The notes under the pieces are model-generated. The model did not search any database. It was not told the DNA's origin and saw nothing but the letters and a program-made list of their open reading frames with translations. Shown here piece after piece: positions 5,982-12,436 of a stretch of 34,272 nucleotides of DNA. This DNA is from a virus. The DNA is taken from positions 1 through 34,272 of the IMG/VR virus record IMGVR_UViG_3300030451_003486; one strand, given 5' to 3'. Position numbers and translations under genes: made by a program. Every line of letters starts with the position of its first letter. The first letter of the stretch is position 1.

Positions 5982-6404
5982 ATGAAAAAGCCAAAAGATA
6001 AAAGAACAAAAGCGTACAAAGATTGGAAAAAGAAATTTGACGCAAAGAATGAAAACAAGTCTGAAGGACTTGGAGATACTATAGAAAAAATAACTGAAGC
6101 AACAGGAATTAAAAAAGCTGTGAAGTTTTTAGCAGGAGAAGATTGTGGATGTGACGAAAGAAAAGATAAGCTCAATAAGTTATTTTCATATAACAAAATG
6201 GAATGCCTGACAGAAGAAGAGTATTTGTTTTTAGATGATTTATTTAAAAGTAAAAAGAGAACTCTTCCTGCTCCTATTGTTAGTAAATGTATAAATATAT
6301 ATAACAGGGTTTTTAACGCTAAACAAAAAGGAACAAGCTGTAGTTCTTGTTTTGTAAATAATGTATATAAACCTTTGAAGAAAATATATGAGGCTTATTT
6401 ATAA
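5982..6404 (+). CDS. Conserved phage protein with CxC and CxxC cysteines
   Basis: The 140-residue protein has a basic N-terminus, then GLGDTIEKITEATGIKKAVK and a DCGCDERKDKLNKLF motif, and near the C-terminus SCSSCFVNN. The GLGDTIEKITEATGIKK...CGC...KLNKLF block recurs in flavobacterial phages without assigned function. The paired cysteines could bind zinc, but the CxC...CxxC spacing is long. It follows the sigma-like gene by 3 bases and overlaps the next gene by 17, so it belongs to the same transcript. A DNA-binding or transcription accessory role is possible; I would not name it. Confidence 0.75.
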   Translation: MKKPKDKRTKAYKDWKKKFDAKNENKSEGLGDTIEKITEATGIKKAVKFLAGEDCGCDERKDKLNKLFSYNKMECLTEEEYLFLDDLFKSKKRTLPAPIVSKCINIYNRVFNAKQKGTSCSSCFVNNVYKPLKKIYEAYL

Positions 6405-6783
6405 AGAAGAAGATCTCTTTAAGTATTTAAAGTTAAATTACTTTCCTGACTTAGTTAAATCCAGAAAGAAGATGTCTAAGTGGGATTGTTATTCTGTTGA
6501 TAACAAATATAGAATAGAACTCAAATGTAGGACAAGGCATTATAACACCTTATTGCTAGAGAAGATGAAATATGAAGCAATGATCAAGACTTGTTCTGAG
6601 CATAGAGATACTCCTCTTTATATTTGCAGTACACCAAAAAATGTTTACTGCTTTAATTTATACACAATTGAACCTAGTTGGGAAGTAAACTACAGAAACC
6701 CTGCTACAACTCATTTTACCAATAGAAAGAGAGTAGCCAAAGAAGTAGCATATTTAGACGTAATAGACGCAACAGTATTATGA
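6388..6783 (+). CDS. Putative PD-(D/E)XK nuclease-like protein
   Basis: In the 131-residue product, residues about 30-50 read KWDCYSVDNKYRIELKCRTR, with a candidate Asp followed by a strand carrying E-x-K (IELK), the core of PD-(D/E)XK nucleases. LLLEKMKYEAMI then gives the usual following helix, and TPLYICSTPKNVYCFNL a beta hairpin. The small single-domain size fits VRR-Nuc-like or related restriction-like folds. Substrate unknown. It sits among recombination and replication genes. Its stop overlaps a short frame at 6780 (ATGA). Confidence 0.62.
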   Translation: MRLIYKEEDLFKYLKLNYFPDLVKSRKKMSKWDCYSVDNKYRIELKCRTRHYNTLLLEKMKYEAMIKTCSEHRDTPLYICSTPKNVYCFNLYTIEPSWEVNYRNPATTHFTNRKRVAKEVAYLDVIDATVL

Positions 6784-6869
6784 TTTGGTATTATAACTTT
6801 TCCAGGCCAGAGTTCGATGATTACGAAGTAATTTATTATATTGTAGATAATGAATATAAAATTATTTGA
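6780..6869 (+). CDS. Possible very short gene (29 residues)
   Basis: An ATGA overlap joins this frame to the preceding gene, and it ends 20 bases inside the next. The product starts MIWYYNFSRPEFDDYEVIYY and is aromatic and acidic. It fills the 66-base gap between two genes with operon-style junctions. The evidence is only frame and spacing, and the gap may simply be a leader. Confidence 0.35.
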   Translation: MIWYYNFSRPEFDDYEVIYYIVDNEYKII

Positions 6870-7581
6870 TGGCACTGTTTGGTCGCAAAAAGATCTTCTG
6901 GATAAAATGGATGATAATTCTTTTTATTACGGTTACCTTGGTGTTAACTGTTTATCATCTAGTTCTATTAAGAAACTTGTTGATGGCGTTGACGATTATC
7001 TTTTCGAAGATAATAAGTTTGATCCAGATTCTAAGCCATTAAGAGACGGCAGATTAATTCACGTAACTATATTAGAGAATGATAAGATTGATGACTACTA
7101 TGATTTTGTTGATGTAGCTACAAGAAGAAATAAAGAGTACAAAGAATTAAAAGAAACAAGCCAGAAAGAAGTAATGCTTCAGAAAGATAGATTATGGGCC
7201 GAGGATCTTAGAGAAGCAATAATGCAAAACAGTAGAGCTGAAGAGTTAATTCAACACGGTCAGTGTGAAGTTCCTGCAATAGGCTACATACAAGGCTTGC
7301 CTTTCAGAGGCAAAGCCGACTGTTTAAATTCTGATAGAGTTATTGATTTAAAAACAACCAGTGATATTGATAACTGGGATTATAATAAATATTTTTATGG
7401 TTATGATATTCAAGCTTATTTATATTGTGAGTTGTTCAACAAAGATAAGTTTGAGTTCGTGATTATAGATAAACGAACTAAAAAAGTTAAGACAGATATA
7501 GCTGATGACGATTTTATCCAATCGGGAAAAGAGAAAGTTACGAAGGCAGTTAAGAATTATATTAGATACTTTGGATTCTAA
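6850..7581 (+). CDS. RecB/Exo VIII-like PD-(D/E)XK exonuclease
   Basis: The 243-residue protein matches the YqaJ/RecE-like family: CLSSSSIKKLVDGVDDYLF near residue 35 (substrate-entry helix), LRDGRLIHVTILEND (the conserved G-x-x-x-H position), a lysine-rich helix, then GLPFRGKADCLNSDRVIDLKTT (about residues 149-170) with the catalytic D...DLK core, and YGYDIQAYLYCELF (conserved Q-x-x-x-Y). Such enzymes resect double-stranded ends and work with an annealing protein; ERF is at 2973. The two are in separate transcription units, unlike the tight pairs in many phages. Confidence 0.85.
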   Translation: MNIKLFDGTVWSQKDLLDKMDDNSFYYGYLGVNCLSSSSIKKLVDGVDDYLFEDNKFDPDSKPLRDGRLIHVTILENDKIDDYYDFVDVATRRNKEYKELKETSQKEVMLQKDRLWAEDLREAIMQNSRAEELIQHGQCEVPAIGYIQGLPFRGKADCLNSDRVIDLKTTSDIDNWDYNKYFYGYDIQAYLYCELFNKDKFEFVIIDKRTKKVKTDIADDDFIQSGKEKVTKAVKNYIRYFGF

Positions 7582-7837
7582 ACATCCTGTAACGAGATTA
7601 TATTTTAGATTAACTTGTAACGATATTATAGACGGAGCAAATGACAAAGACTTAAACATAAGTTTACATTTCTTTGAAGAGCTTGAATTATATGAAGAAT
7701 GTTTAGGAATTTATTTAGCTAGACAATATGCAAATTTTTTTATATTTACAACACTATTAAACAATTACTATGAATTTGAACCAGATACTAGAATACGTCC
7801 AAGACCGAACAGGATTGGATTTACAAACAAAAAGTAG
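7505..7837 (+). CDS. Hypothetical protein overlapping both neighbours
   Basis: From ATG 7505 the frame gives 110 residues and overlaps the nuclease gene by 77 bases and the DnaA-like gene by 68. The middle (HPVTRLYFRLTCNDIIDGAN and FFEELELYEECLGIYLARQY) reads like a genuine helical protein; nothing else fills 7582-7769. A TTG at 7571 would give an 88-residue product with only 11 bases of 5' overlap and may be the true start. The C-terminal 22 residues lie under the DnaA-like start. No family recognised. Confidence 0.55.
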   Translation: MTILSNREKRKLRRQLRIILDTLDSKHPVTRLYFRLTCNDIIDGANDKDLNISLHFFEELELYEECLGIYLARQYANFFIFTTLLNNYYEFEPDTRIRPRPNRIGFTNKK

Positions 7838-8291
7838 AGAAAGAAGCTATGTTTATGCCAGGGCTGTTTACTTTTATTTATGTAGAGAATACACGCCTTT
7901 AAGCACAAAAAAGATAGGAGAGTCTTTAGGTAAAGATCACGCTACAGTTCTTCACGCAATAAAAAAAGTTATTCCAATAATACTTAGGCACGAAGAAGCT
8001 TTAGCTGATATCTGTTTGACTTTTAGAGACGAAAATAAATCTTATATAGACGTGAGCAAAAAAAAGATTGATTTGCTGTTAGATAATAAAAAATTATCAA
8101 TACAAAATGAGTTGCTTTCTAATAAGTTAGAAATGTTAGAGAAAAATAAATTTTATAGATTATCTCAAAACATTCCTGACAATCAAGAAGAGATAGCTTA
8201 TAAAATGTTCTTAGATATATTGTGTGATTTGTCAAAGGATAACGACAAGACAAAAGTTTATTCAGGTTATAGTTCTGTAGATGCTTTTTAA
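7770..8291 (+). CDS. DnaA domain IV-like DNA-binding protein
   Basis: The 173-residue product begins MNLNQILEYVQDRTGLDLQT and contains YARAVYFYLCREYTPLSTKK, then IGESLGKDHATVLHAIKKVI. This is DnaA domain IV (helix-turn-helix with GRDHxTVLHA), without the AAA+ domain. After it comes a coiled-coil-like stretch (residues 95-135) and a unique tail. DnaA-C proteins recognise DnaA boxes, so it may act at the phage origin, block host DnaA, or regulate genes. It is the last gene of the early operon before the terminase block. Confidence 0.82.
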   Translation: MNLNQILEYVQDRTGLDLQTKSRERSYVYARAVYFYLCREYTPLSTKKIGESLGKDHATVLHAIKKVIPIILRHEEALADICLTFRDENKSYIDVSKKKIDLLLDNKKLSIQNELLSNKLEMLEKNKFYRLSQNIPDNQEEIAYKMFLDILCDLSKDNDKTKVYSGYSSVDAF

Positions 8292-8552
8292 ATGCCAAGA
8301 AAGAAAAAGAGATGTAATCCCAGGTATGATCTTGATGCTATTAGCTGGTGCTTCAACAATGGCTATAAGGCTTATCCAGTACCTATATTACCTCAACAAA
8401 AGACTTTTAGAATTGTACTTGAATACAAAGGACAAAAGAAAGAATCAAAAGAGATCTATGGAAAGAAAGAATGGAGTGATAAGATTTGGGAACTATATGA
8501 ATTAATTTACGACCAGAAATGCCCAGAAAGAAACCAGAAAGAAAATATATGA
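8292..8552 (+). CDS. Small conserved phage protein, MPRKK type
   Basis: The 86-residue product has YDLDAISWCFNNGYKAYPVP (residues 12-31), then a basic beta part KTFRIVLEYKGQKKESKEIY and a helix EWSDKIWELYELIYD. Similar proteins lie near terminase genes in flavobacterial phages, unnamed. It begins directly after the stop of the DnaA-like gene and overlaps the small terminase-like gene by 34 bases. The 15 bases at its start differ by one from those of the next gene. Confidence 0.75.
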   Translation: MPRKKKRCNPRYDLDAISWCFNNGYKAYPVPILPQQKTFRIVLEYKGQKKESKEIYGKKEWSDKIWELYELIYDQKCPERNQKENI

Positions 8553-8920
8553 AGTCTACCGATGGTAGAAAGAATAACGGTCAGAAGCGAGGAGACGCCA
8601 TTTTAAGGCGTTCTCTGAGCACTCCAACTAAAATCAATAAGGCTATGAAGGTCAGGTCAAAACTATTAGCTACAAAGGCTATAAAGGATGTTTATGGATC
8701 TGAAGAAGAGTTCTGGGTTATGGTTGCCGAGAATGCCAGGAACTCACAGTTCGATAGAAAGATGATAGCTGAGTACGTTTATGGTAAACCTGGAGAGAAC
8801 TTAGATATTACGAAAGGAGCTGAGAATGTAGATATATCTATTATGAATTTCTTTCAAGGCACTCCTCAAATAGAAGAAGATAATACAATTGATATAGATG
8901 AAGACACCGAAGCTGAATGA
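8519..8920 (+). CDS. Putative small terminase subunit
   Basis: The 133-residue protein has a very basic N-terminus with TDGRKNNGQKRGDAI, a helical middle (TKINKAMKVRSKLLATKAIK, then DVYGSEEEFWVMVAENA and DRKMIAEYVYGKPGE), and a strongly acidic tail. This basic-helical-acidic plan, the GKP motif and its place directly before the large terminase are typical of small subunits that recognise phage DNA and regulate packaging. Sequence similarity alone is weak. It overlaps the large terminase gene by 23 bases. Confidence 0.7.
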   Translation: MPRKKPERKYMKSTDGRKNNGQKRGDAILRRSLSTPTKINKAMKVRSKLLATKAIKDVYGSEEEFWVMVAENARNSQFDRKMIAEYVYGKPGENLDITKGAENVDISIMNFFQGTPQIEEDNTIDIDEDTEAE

Positions 8921-10109
8921 TAAGTATCAAGCCTTTGGGAATGACTCCAGGTATTTTATTATAACAGGCGGTAGAGGTTCTGGTAAATCTTTTGCTGTGA
9001 ATGTTTTCTTATTGCTGTTGACTTATGAAAGAGGCCATAAGATATTGTTTACTAGATATACAATGGTATCTGCAGCTTCATCTATTATTCCTGAATTTAT
9101 TGAAAAGCTAGAAATGATGGGAGTGAGCGAAGACTTTAGAATAACTAAAGACGAGATCACGAACATTAAAACTAAGTCTAGTATATTATTTAAAGGTATA
9201 CGTACAGCTTCAGGTAACCAGACGGCATCACTTAAATCTTTAAACGCAATAACTACTTTTGTATTGGATGAGGCGGAAGAGCTTACAAGCGAAGACGACT
9301 TTGATAAGATTGATCAGTCTGTTAGAGTTAAGAATAAACAGAATAGATGTGTACTTATATTAAACCCAACTACAAAAGAACATTGGATCTTTAATCGCTT
9401 CTTTGAGAACAGGCATATACCAGATGGCTTTAATGGTATCAAAGGAGGCATCACTTATATTCATACAACCTACTTAGACAATAAAGATAATCTATCTATA
9501 TCATTCTTGAATCAGATACAAGACATAAGAAGAAGAAGGCCAGAGAAATATAATCATCAGATTATGGGGGCCTGGCTTGAGAAACAAGAAGGTGTTATAT
9601 TTAGAAACTGGAGGATAGGAGAGTTCAATGAGAACTATGATTTATATTATGGTCAAGACTTTGGATTTAGTATTGATCCAACAGTTCTTGTAAAACTAAG
9701 CATAGATAAAAAAGGCAGGAGAATATTCTGTAAAACAATGTACTGCAAAGCTGGGTTGTCAACAACACAGATTGCAGATTACAATATTAGATATGCTGGT
9801 CCTCATTTAATTATCTGTGATAGTTCTGAACCACGTCTAATAAAAGAAGTTAAACTTAAAGGAGTTAATATAAGACCGACCGTTAAACGCAGTGGGTCTA
9901 TACTTACTGGTATTGCTTTACTTCAGGACTTTGATTTGATTGTGGATCCTGACTCCACTGAACTTATAAAGGAACTTAACAATTATGTTTGGGCAACTAA
10001 GGGTCAAACAAAACCTGTTGACAAATGGAATCACAACATTGACGCGATCCGCTACGCAGCTCAATACGCTCTTGAAGGATTTAACAAAGGCTCTTACTCT
10101 ATTCGTTAA
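8898..10109 (+). CDS. terL: Terminase large subunit
   Basis: The 403-residue protein has a complete ATPase domain: Walker A GGRGSGKS at 24-31, Walker B FVLDEAEEL at 121-129 and a coupling motif ILNPT at 154-158. The RNase H-like nuclease domain keeps three metal Asp residues: D254 (YGQDFGFSIDPT), D308 (IICDSSEP) and D382 (NHNIDAIRYA). It drives DNA into proheads and cuts the concatemer. The codons for KRSGS (330-334) are one copy of the dispersed repeat, using CGC for Arg where this genome normally uses AGA, and its TAA lies inside the next copy at 10106. The portal is 17 kb away. Confidence 0.96.
   Translation: MKTPKLNDKYQAFGNDSRYFIITGGRGSGKSFAVNVFLLLLTYERGHKILFTRYTMVSAASSIIPEFIEKLEMMGVSEDFRITKDEITNIKTKSSILFKGIRTASGNQTASLKSLNAITTFVLDEAEELTSEDDFDKIDQSVRVKNKQNRCVLILNPTTKEHWIFNRFFENRHIPDGFNGIKGGITYIHTTYLDNKDNLSISFLNQIQDIRRRRPEKYNHQIMGAWLEKQEGVIFRNWRIGEFNENYDLYYGQDFGFSIDPTVLVKLSIDKKGRRIFCKTMYCKAGLSTTQIADYNIRYAGPHLIICDSSEPRLIKEVKLKGVNIRPTVKRSGSILTGIALLQDFDLIVDPDSTELIKELNNYVWATKGQTKPVDKWNHNIDAIRYAAQYALEGFNKGSYSIR
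9893..9908 (+). repeat. Dispersed repeat copy inside terL
   Basis: TTAAACGCAGTGGGTC matches the repeat found in three clusters downstream, with one G fewer in the G-run. It is read in frame as VKRSGS within the terminase nuclease domain. As the copy inside an essential gene, it may be the source of the others. Confidence 0.75.
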
Positions 10110-10165
10110 ACGCAGTAGGGTTGCATCATTAAACGCAGTAGGGTCGCTCTTAAACATAGTAGGGT
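10106..10165 (+). repeat. Repeat cluster 1: three copies of TTAAACGCAGTAGGGT
   Basis: Copies begin at 10106, 10129 and 10150 (steps of 23 and 21). The first contains the TAA of terL. The third reads TTAAACATAGTAGGGT and also encodes the last residues (PYYV) and the stop of a minus-strand gene. All are in the same orientation. Between copies only short unrelated bases remain. Confidence 0.85.
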
Positions 10166-10278
10166 TTGCCCGTATCTTCATCGTAGAACTCTGTTGATTC
10201 TTTACACTCACTACATCTATTTAGATCAGGTTCGCCTAACCAAGGTGGAGCTGAACAACATTCTGATTTTAAATACAT
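10150..10278 (-). CDS. Small zinc-ribbon-like protein on the minus strand
   Basis: Reading leftward from ATG (10278) to TAA (10150-10152) gives 42 residues: MYLKSECCSAPPWLGEPDLN, then RCSECKESTEFYDEDTGKPY and a final YV. CC...CSEC is the pattern of tiny phage zinc ribbons of the type CCGAP...RCSxCKE...F, which I recognise from many phages as unnamed proteins. It converges on terL and ends inside a dispersed repeat. Its 5' end shares a control region with the rightward gene at 10350. It probably binds zinc; partner unknown. Confidence 0.7.
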   Translation of the reverse strand: MYLKSECCSAPPWLGEPDLNRCSECKESTEFYDEDTGKPYYV

Positions 10279-10284
10279 AACAAT

Positions 10285-10308
10285 TTGTTAACATTAAGTT
10301 AACACTAA
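10285..10308 (+). promoter_or_regulatory. TTAA-rich regulatory element heading accessory cassette 1
   Basis: TTGTTAACATTAAGTTAA and the following CACTAA form a 24-base element that matches 20 of 24 positions at 12001-12024, in front of the next cassette. It has two GTTAAC palindromes with an 11-base step, about one helical turn, as expected for a dimer-binding operator or a UP-like element. It lies between divergent genes (10278 leftward, 10350 rightward). No clear TAnnTTTG box follows here. Confidence 0.6.
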
Positions 10309-10349
10309 GCTACAAAACTTTTCTTAATATTGCTACAAATATTTATTAT

Positions 10350-10613
10350 ATGACAAAAATTGAACACTTTATTAACGGGACCAAAGATGGTCAAATCTTC
10401 TCAGCTACCTTTGTAAAGAAGGATGGTAGTTTGAGAAAGATTACAGCACGTAGAGGCGTAAGAAAAGGAGTCACTGGAAAGGGACTTTCTTTTGAGCCTC
10501 TGACTAAAGGACTACTTCCAGTGTATGATATGCACAAAGAAGGCTTTAGAATGATTAATCTTAATACTTTACAAGAAGTAAAGTTCGAAGGTATAACTTT
10601 AAAATTTAATTAA
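10350..10613 (+). CDS. SH3-barrel-like small phage protein
   Basis: The 87-residue product reads FSATFVKKDGSLRKITARRG, VRKGVTGKGLSF, then LLPVYDMHKEGFRMINLNTL. This resembles the short phage proteins named SH3 beta-barrel fold-containing, with K-x-DGSxRK-x-x-AR-x-GV followed by VYD and FR-x-IN. Members are unstudied. It is the first gene of the accessory block after terL and precedes a TAATATG junction with the next gene, suggesting co-transcription. Confidence 0.72.
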   Translation: MTKIEHFINGTKDGQIFSATFVKKDGSLRKITARRGVRKGVTGKGLSFEPLTKGLLPVYDMHKEGFRMINLNTLQEVKFEGITLKFN

Positions 10614-10614
10614 T

Positions 10615-11157
10615 ATGGAAATAACAGATTTAAATAATAAAATAAGAATTTACACTAGGTTTAAGAGTTATGGTGGTTATGAAGATCCTGACTTGGGAAA
10701 TGGTCATTGGTGTGGATATATAGAGATACCAAAAGGACATCCAGTAAACAATAGAGCATTTGGAGATGCTTGGGAAGATTATGCCATTATAGATAGTTAT
10801 GGTAGAGAAATCAATTACTCTGTTTTTAATGACGGAGTCCTGACTTTAGGTTTTGATTGTGGTCACTCAAGCGACACAAAAGAAACTAATACAGAAGAAT
10901 ACGCAATGAAATGTTTAGAGTTAATGAAGAAAGATGTAATTCAAGAAGGTATTGATTATGTAACAGTCCTTTATAAAGATGGAAGCACAGCTATCTTGAA
11001 CGATATGGATGAAAAACTTAATGATTGTGTAACTAAGGTTATTGACTCTATTGATACATTACATTTTGTAAAAGAATGTTTTGGGAATAATTTAGATGAT
11101 AATTGCTTAATGCATTTATCAAGAACAGTTTTCGGTAAACTAGCAGATAGGTTATGA
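10615..11157 (+). CDS. Conserved phage protein of the GYIxxPxGHP type
   Basis: This 180-residue protein shares features with a widespread unnamed phage family: HWCGYIEIPKGHPVNN near residue 31, followed by a beta region and LTLGFDCGHSSDTKETN. In family members a VHGG motif lies between these blocks; here that region reads GREINYSVFNDG. The His and Cys residues in GHP and DCGH might bind metal. The C-terminal half is helical with no clear match. Its stop overlaps the next ATG (ATGA at 11154). Confidence 0.68.
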   Translation: MEITDLNNKIRIYTRFKSYGGYEDPDLGNGHWCGYIEIPKGHPVNNRAFGDAWEDYAIIDSYGREINYSVFNDGVLTLGFDCGHSSDTKETNTEEYAMKCLELMKKDVIQEGIDYVTVLYKDGSTAILNDMDEKLNDCVTKVIDSIDTLHFVKECFGNNLDDNCLMHLSRTVFGKLADRL

Positions 11158-11330
11158 GAGAGTTAGGTAAAATATTAAGAAGGTTCTGGGGTGCTAAAAG
11201 CACCCAGTACTGGATTTGCGTTCCAACAGAAATGGATAGCAAAGAGGCTAAGGAGGATTTTATCTTCCAGACAATAGAATTTTTAAACAGTAAAATAATT
11301 ATCAAAGATGATACATTCAGCAGACATTAG
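11154..11330 (+). CDS. Small hypothetical protein (58 residues)
   Basis: The frame starts in an ATGA overlap with the previous gene and ends 23 bases inside the next. The product begins MRELGKILRRFWGAKSTQYW and ends KDDTFSRH. Codons 12-17 lie in a perfect 7-bp hairpin (11189-11195 with 11199-11205, loop AAA) that has no T-run after it, so it may be an mRNA element inside the gene. Function unknown. Confidence 0.55.
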   Translation: MRELGKILRRFWGAKSTQYWICVPTEMDSKEAKEDFIFQTIEFLNSKIIIKDDTFSRH

Positions 11331-11541
11331 AAGATTAAAAGATGAGGCTCAGGTTAGATCTGAGGTCTCAAAAAGAGATGAAATAATCTCAAAAAAAGAT
11401 GAGGAAATCTCAAAAAGAGATGTTCAAATCCAAGAGTTAAAAGAAAGGATTGAAGCTTTAACAATAAAGGTTGAAATGCTTCAAGAGTTTATATCCGATG
11501 TGGATGATAAGTATAATTCAAAAACTAATAACAATGGGTAA
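11308..11541 (+). CDS. Coiled-coil protein with tandem repeat
   Basis: The 77-residue product is almost entirely Lys/Glu/Asp-rich helix: SEVSKRDEIISKKDEEISKR, then VQIQELKERIEALTIKVEML. Residues about 20-40 come from three tandem 21-bp DNA units, giving SKRDEII, SKKDEEI, SKRDVQI, exactly seven residues or one heptad each. Slippage can therefore lengthen or shorten the coil without breaking frame. No family is recognised. It overlaps both neighbours. Confidence 0.65.
   Translation: MIHSADIRRLKDEAQVRSEVSKRDEIISKKDEEISKRDVQIQELKERIEALTIKVEMLQEFISDVDDKYNSKTNNNG
11366..11428 (+). repeat. Three 21-bp tandem repeats inside a coiled-coil gene
   Basis: TCTCAAAAAGAGATGAAATA-type units begin at 11366, 11387 and 11408. 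Units one and three also have a small palindrome, CTC-A5-GAG. The 21-bp period equals one heptad. Confidence 0.8.
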
Positions 11542-11809
11542 AAGTAAATCAACATACGTTCACGACATTCACACGCTTCAAGGATCTGACGGAGAGCTGT
11601 ATCTAGGATATAGTGACAATTGTGATGTTGTTATAGAGATTAAGACTTTATGGGACTGGCTACCAAGTATAATTGAAGTAGCTGTTGAACAAAAGAAACT
11701 TCAAGATCTTTTTGACAAAGAAGAGTTTGGAAGAGCAATTGACAAGCTCGATAACTTTGTAGACTTTTCTGATCCTGAAATTCTTAAACGCAGTGGGGTC
11801 GAAAAATAA
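11534..11809 (+). CDS. Hypothetical protein ending in a repeat-encoded tail
   Basis: From ATG 11534 the product has 91 residues; an in-frame ATG at 11471 would overlap the coiled-coil gene by 71 bases and is less likely. It contains VHDIHTLQGSDGELYLGYSD and IEIKTLWDWLPSIIEVAVEQ, with no recognised family. The last residues LKRSGVEK are encoded by the first copy of repeat cluster 2, in the same reading phase as the KRSGS codons of terL. The repeat thus seems to have been captured at the gene's end. Confidence 0.62.
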   Translation: MGKSKSTYVHDIHTLQGSDGELYLGYSDNCDVVIEIKTLWDWLPSIIEVAVEQKKLQDLFDKEEFGRAIDKLDNFVDFSDPEILKRSGVEK

Positions 11810-11875
11810 TTCTTAAACGCAGTGGGGTGCGCCTTCTTAAACGCAGTGGGTTGTTTCTCTTAAACGCAGTAGGGT
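11781..11875 (+). repeat. Repeat cluster 2: four copies of TTCTTAAACGCAGTGGGGT
   Basis: Copies begin (at TTAA) at 11784, 11813, 11837 and 11860, steps of 29, 24 and 23. Copies one and two share 19 bases exactly; copy three has GGG-TT and copy four GTAGGGT. All are in the plus orientation. The first is coding for the end of the previous gene; the rest lie between that gene and the promoter at 12001. Confidence 0.88.
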
Positions 11876-11889
11876 CCGCCTTTGGGCGG
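11876..11889 (+). terminator. G+C-rich hairpin after repeat cluster 2 (possible terminator)
   Basis: CCGCC and GGCGG flank TTTG, followed by a C-rich then pyrimidine-rich tract rather than a clean T-run. In such an A/T-rich genome a fully G/C 5-bp stem stands out. It could end the transcript of cassette 1 or be a DNA structure tied to the repeats. The rest of 11890-12000 holds no gene I can support. Confidence 0.4.
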
Positions 11890-12000
11890 TCCTGCGCCCC
11901 CTCTGTTCTCTTTCTGGTTTTCTGTTCTGGTGGGTCCTGCTATTCATACCGCCAATATTACGACTCAAATTTAACCTGCATATTTCCTCAATTTTAAATA

Positions 12001-12048
12001 TTGTTAATGTTAAGTTAATATTAAATTAACACGGCTTTGCTATGTTTG
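12001..12048 (+). promoter_or_regulatory. Regulatory element and promoter of accessory cassette 2
   Basis: TTGTTAATGTTAAGTTAA plus TATTAA at 12001-12024 repeats the element at 10285 with the same 11-base step between GTTAA units. TATGTTTG at 12041-12048 matches the TAnnTTTG box, and the ATG at 12053 follows 4 bases later. No TTG lies at the expected distance; the GTTAAT at 12014 may take its place. Confidence 0.62.
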
Positions 12049-12052
12049 GGCT

Positions 12053-12436
12053 ATGGAAAATAAATTTAATATTAATGATTTAGAGCTCTTTATCAAGAGT
12101 TTTAAATATTGTTATTTCCTCGAAGGGGATGACAAGACACACAAAAGGCTAGATGATAGCCTTGAACTAATTCAAAAACTGAGAAAATTAGTAGAGAAAG
12201 AACAAGAGATTAAAACGGTTTACGTTGTTAATCATTATGAGGGCGGGGTCCCTGGAGAGTCTGACTGTTGCGGGGTTTATTCTTCGCTTGAAGATGCAAG
12301 AAAAAATCTTCAAAAGGTTGTTAAAGATTTAGACATAAGAAACGCAGGAATTGAAGACGATGAGGCGGACCTTGTGACGTGGGACGGTGACCACGGCTGG
12401 GGACAAATAACAATAGAGGAAAACAAACTAAAATAA
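12053..12436 (+). CDS. Hypothetical protein with VxxVxHYEGG and WDGDHGWG motifs
   Basis: The 127-residue protein has a helical N-terminal half and a C-terminal half with TVYVVNHYEGGVPGESDCCG, VYSSLEDARKNLQKVVKD, then DEADLVTWDGDHGWGQITIE. This looks like a small alpha/beta domain found in several phage and bacterial hypothetical proteins that read VYxVxHY..GxESxCCGVYSS..EA. From about residue 60 the codons (GCG, GGC, GAC, GGG) are clearly richer in G+C than early and late genes. Directly followed by the next gene. Function unknown. Confidence 0.65.
   Translation: MENKFNINDLELFIKSFKYCYFLEGDDKTHKRLDDSLELIQKLRKLVEKEQEIKTVYVVNHYEGGVPGESDCCGVYSSLEDARKNLQKVVKDLDIRNAGIEDDEADLVTWDGDHGWGQITIEENKLK

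Noticed and set aside
8281-8505. 74-codon frame starting at 8281
   Set aside because: It is in another frame of the gene at 8292, whose product has the recognisable YDLDAISWCFNNG motif.
11189-11205. Terminator at the 7-bp hairpin in the gene at 11154
   Set aside because: No T-run follows and the hairpin lies inside an open frame; at most an mRNA structure.
11834-11944. Minus-strand frame of 36 codons through repeat cluster 2
   Set aside because: The product is an Arg/Gln/Thr-rich low-complexity string made largely by the repeats, with no conserved motif.
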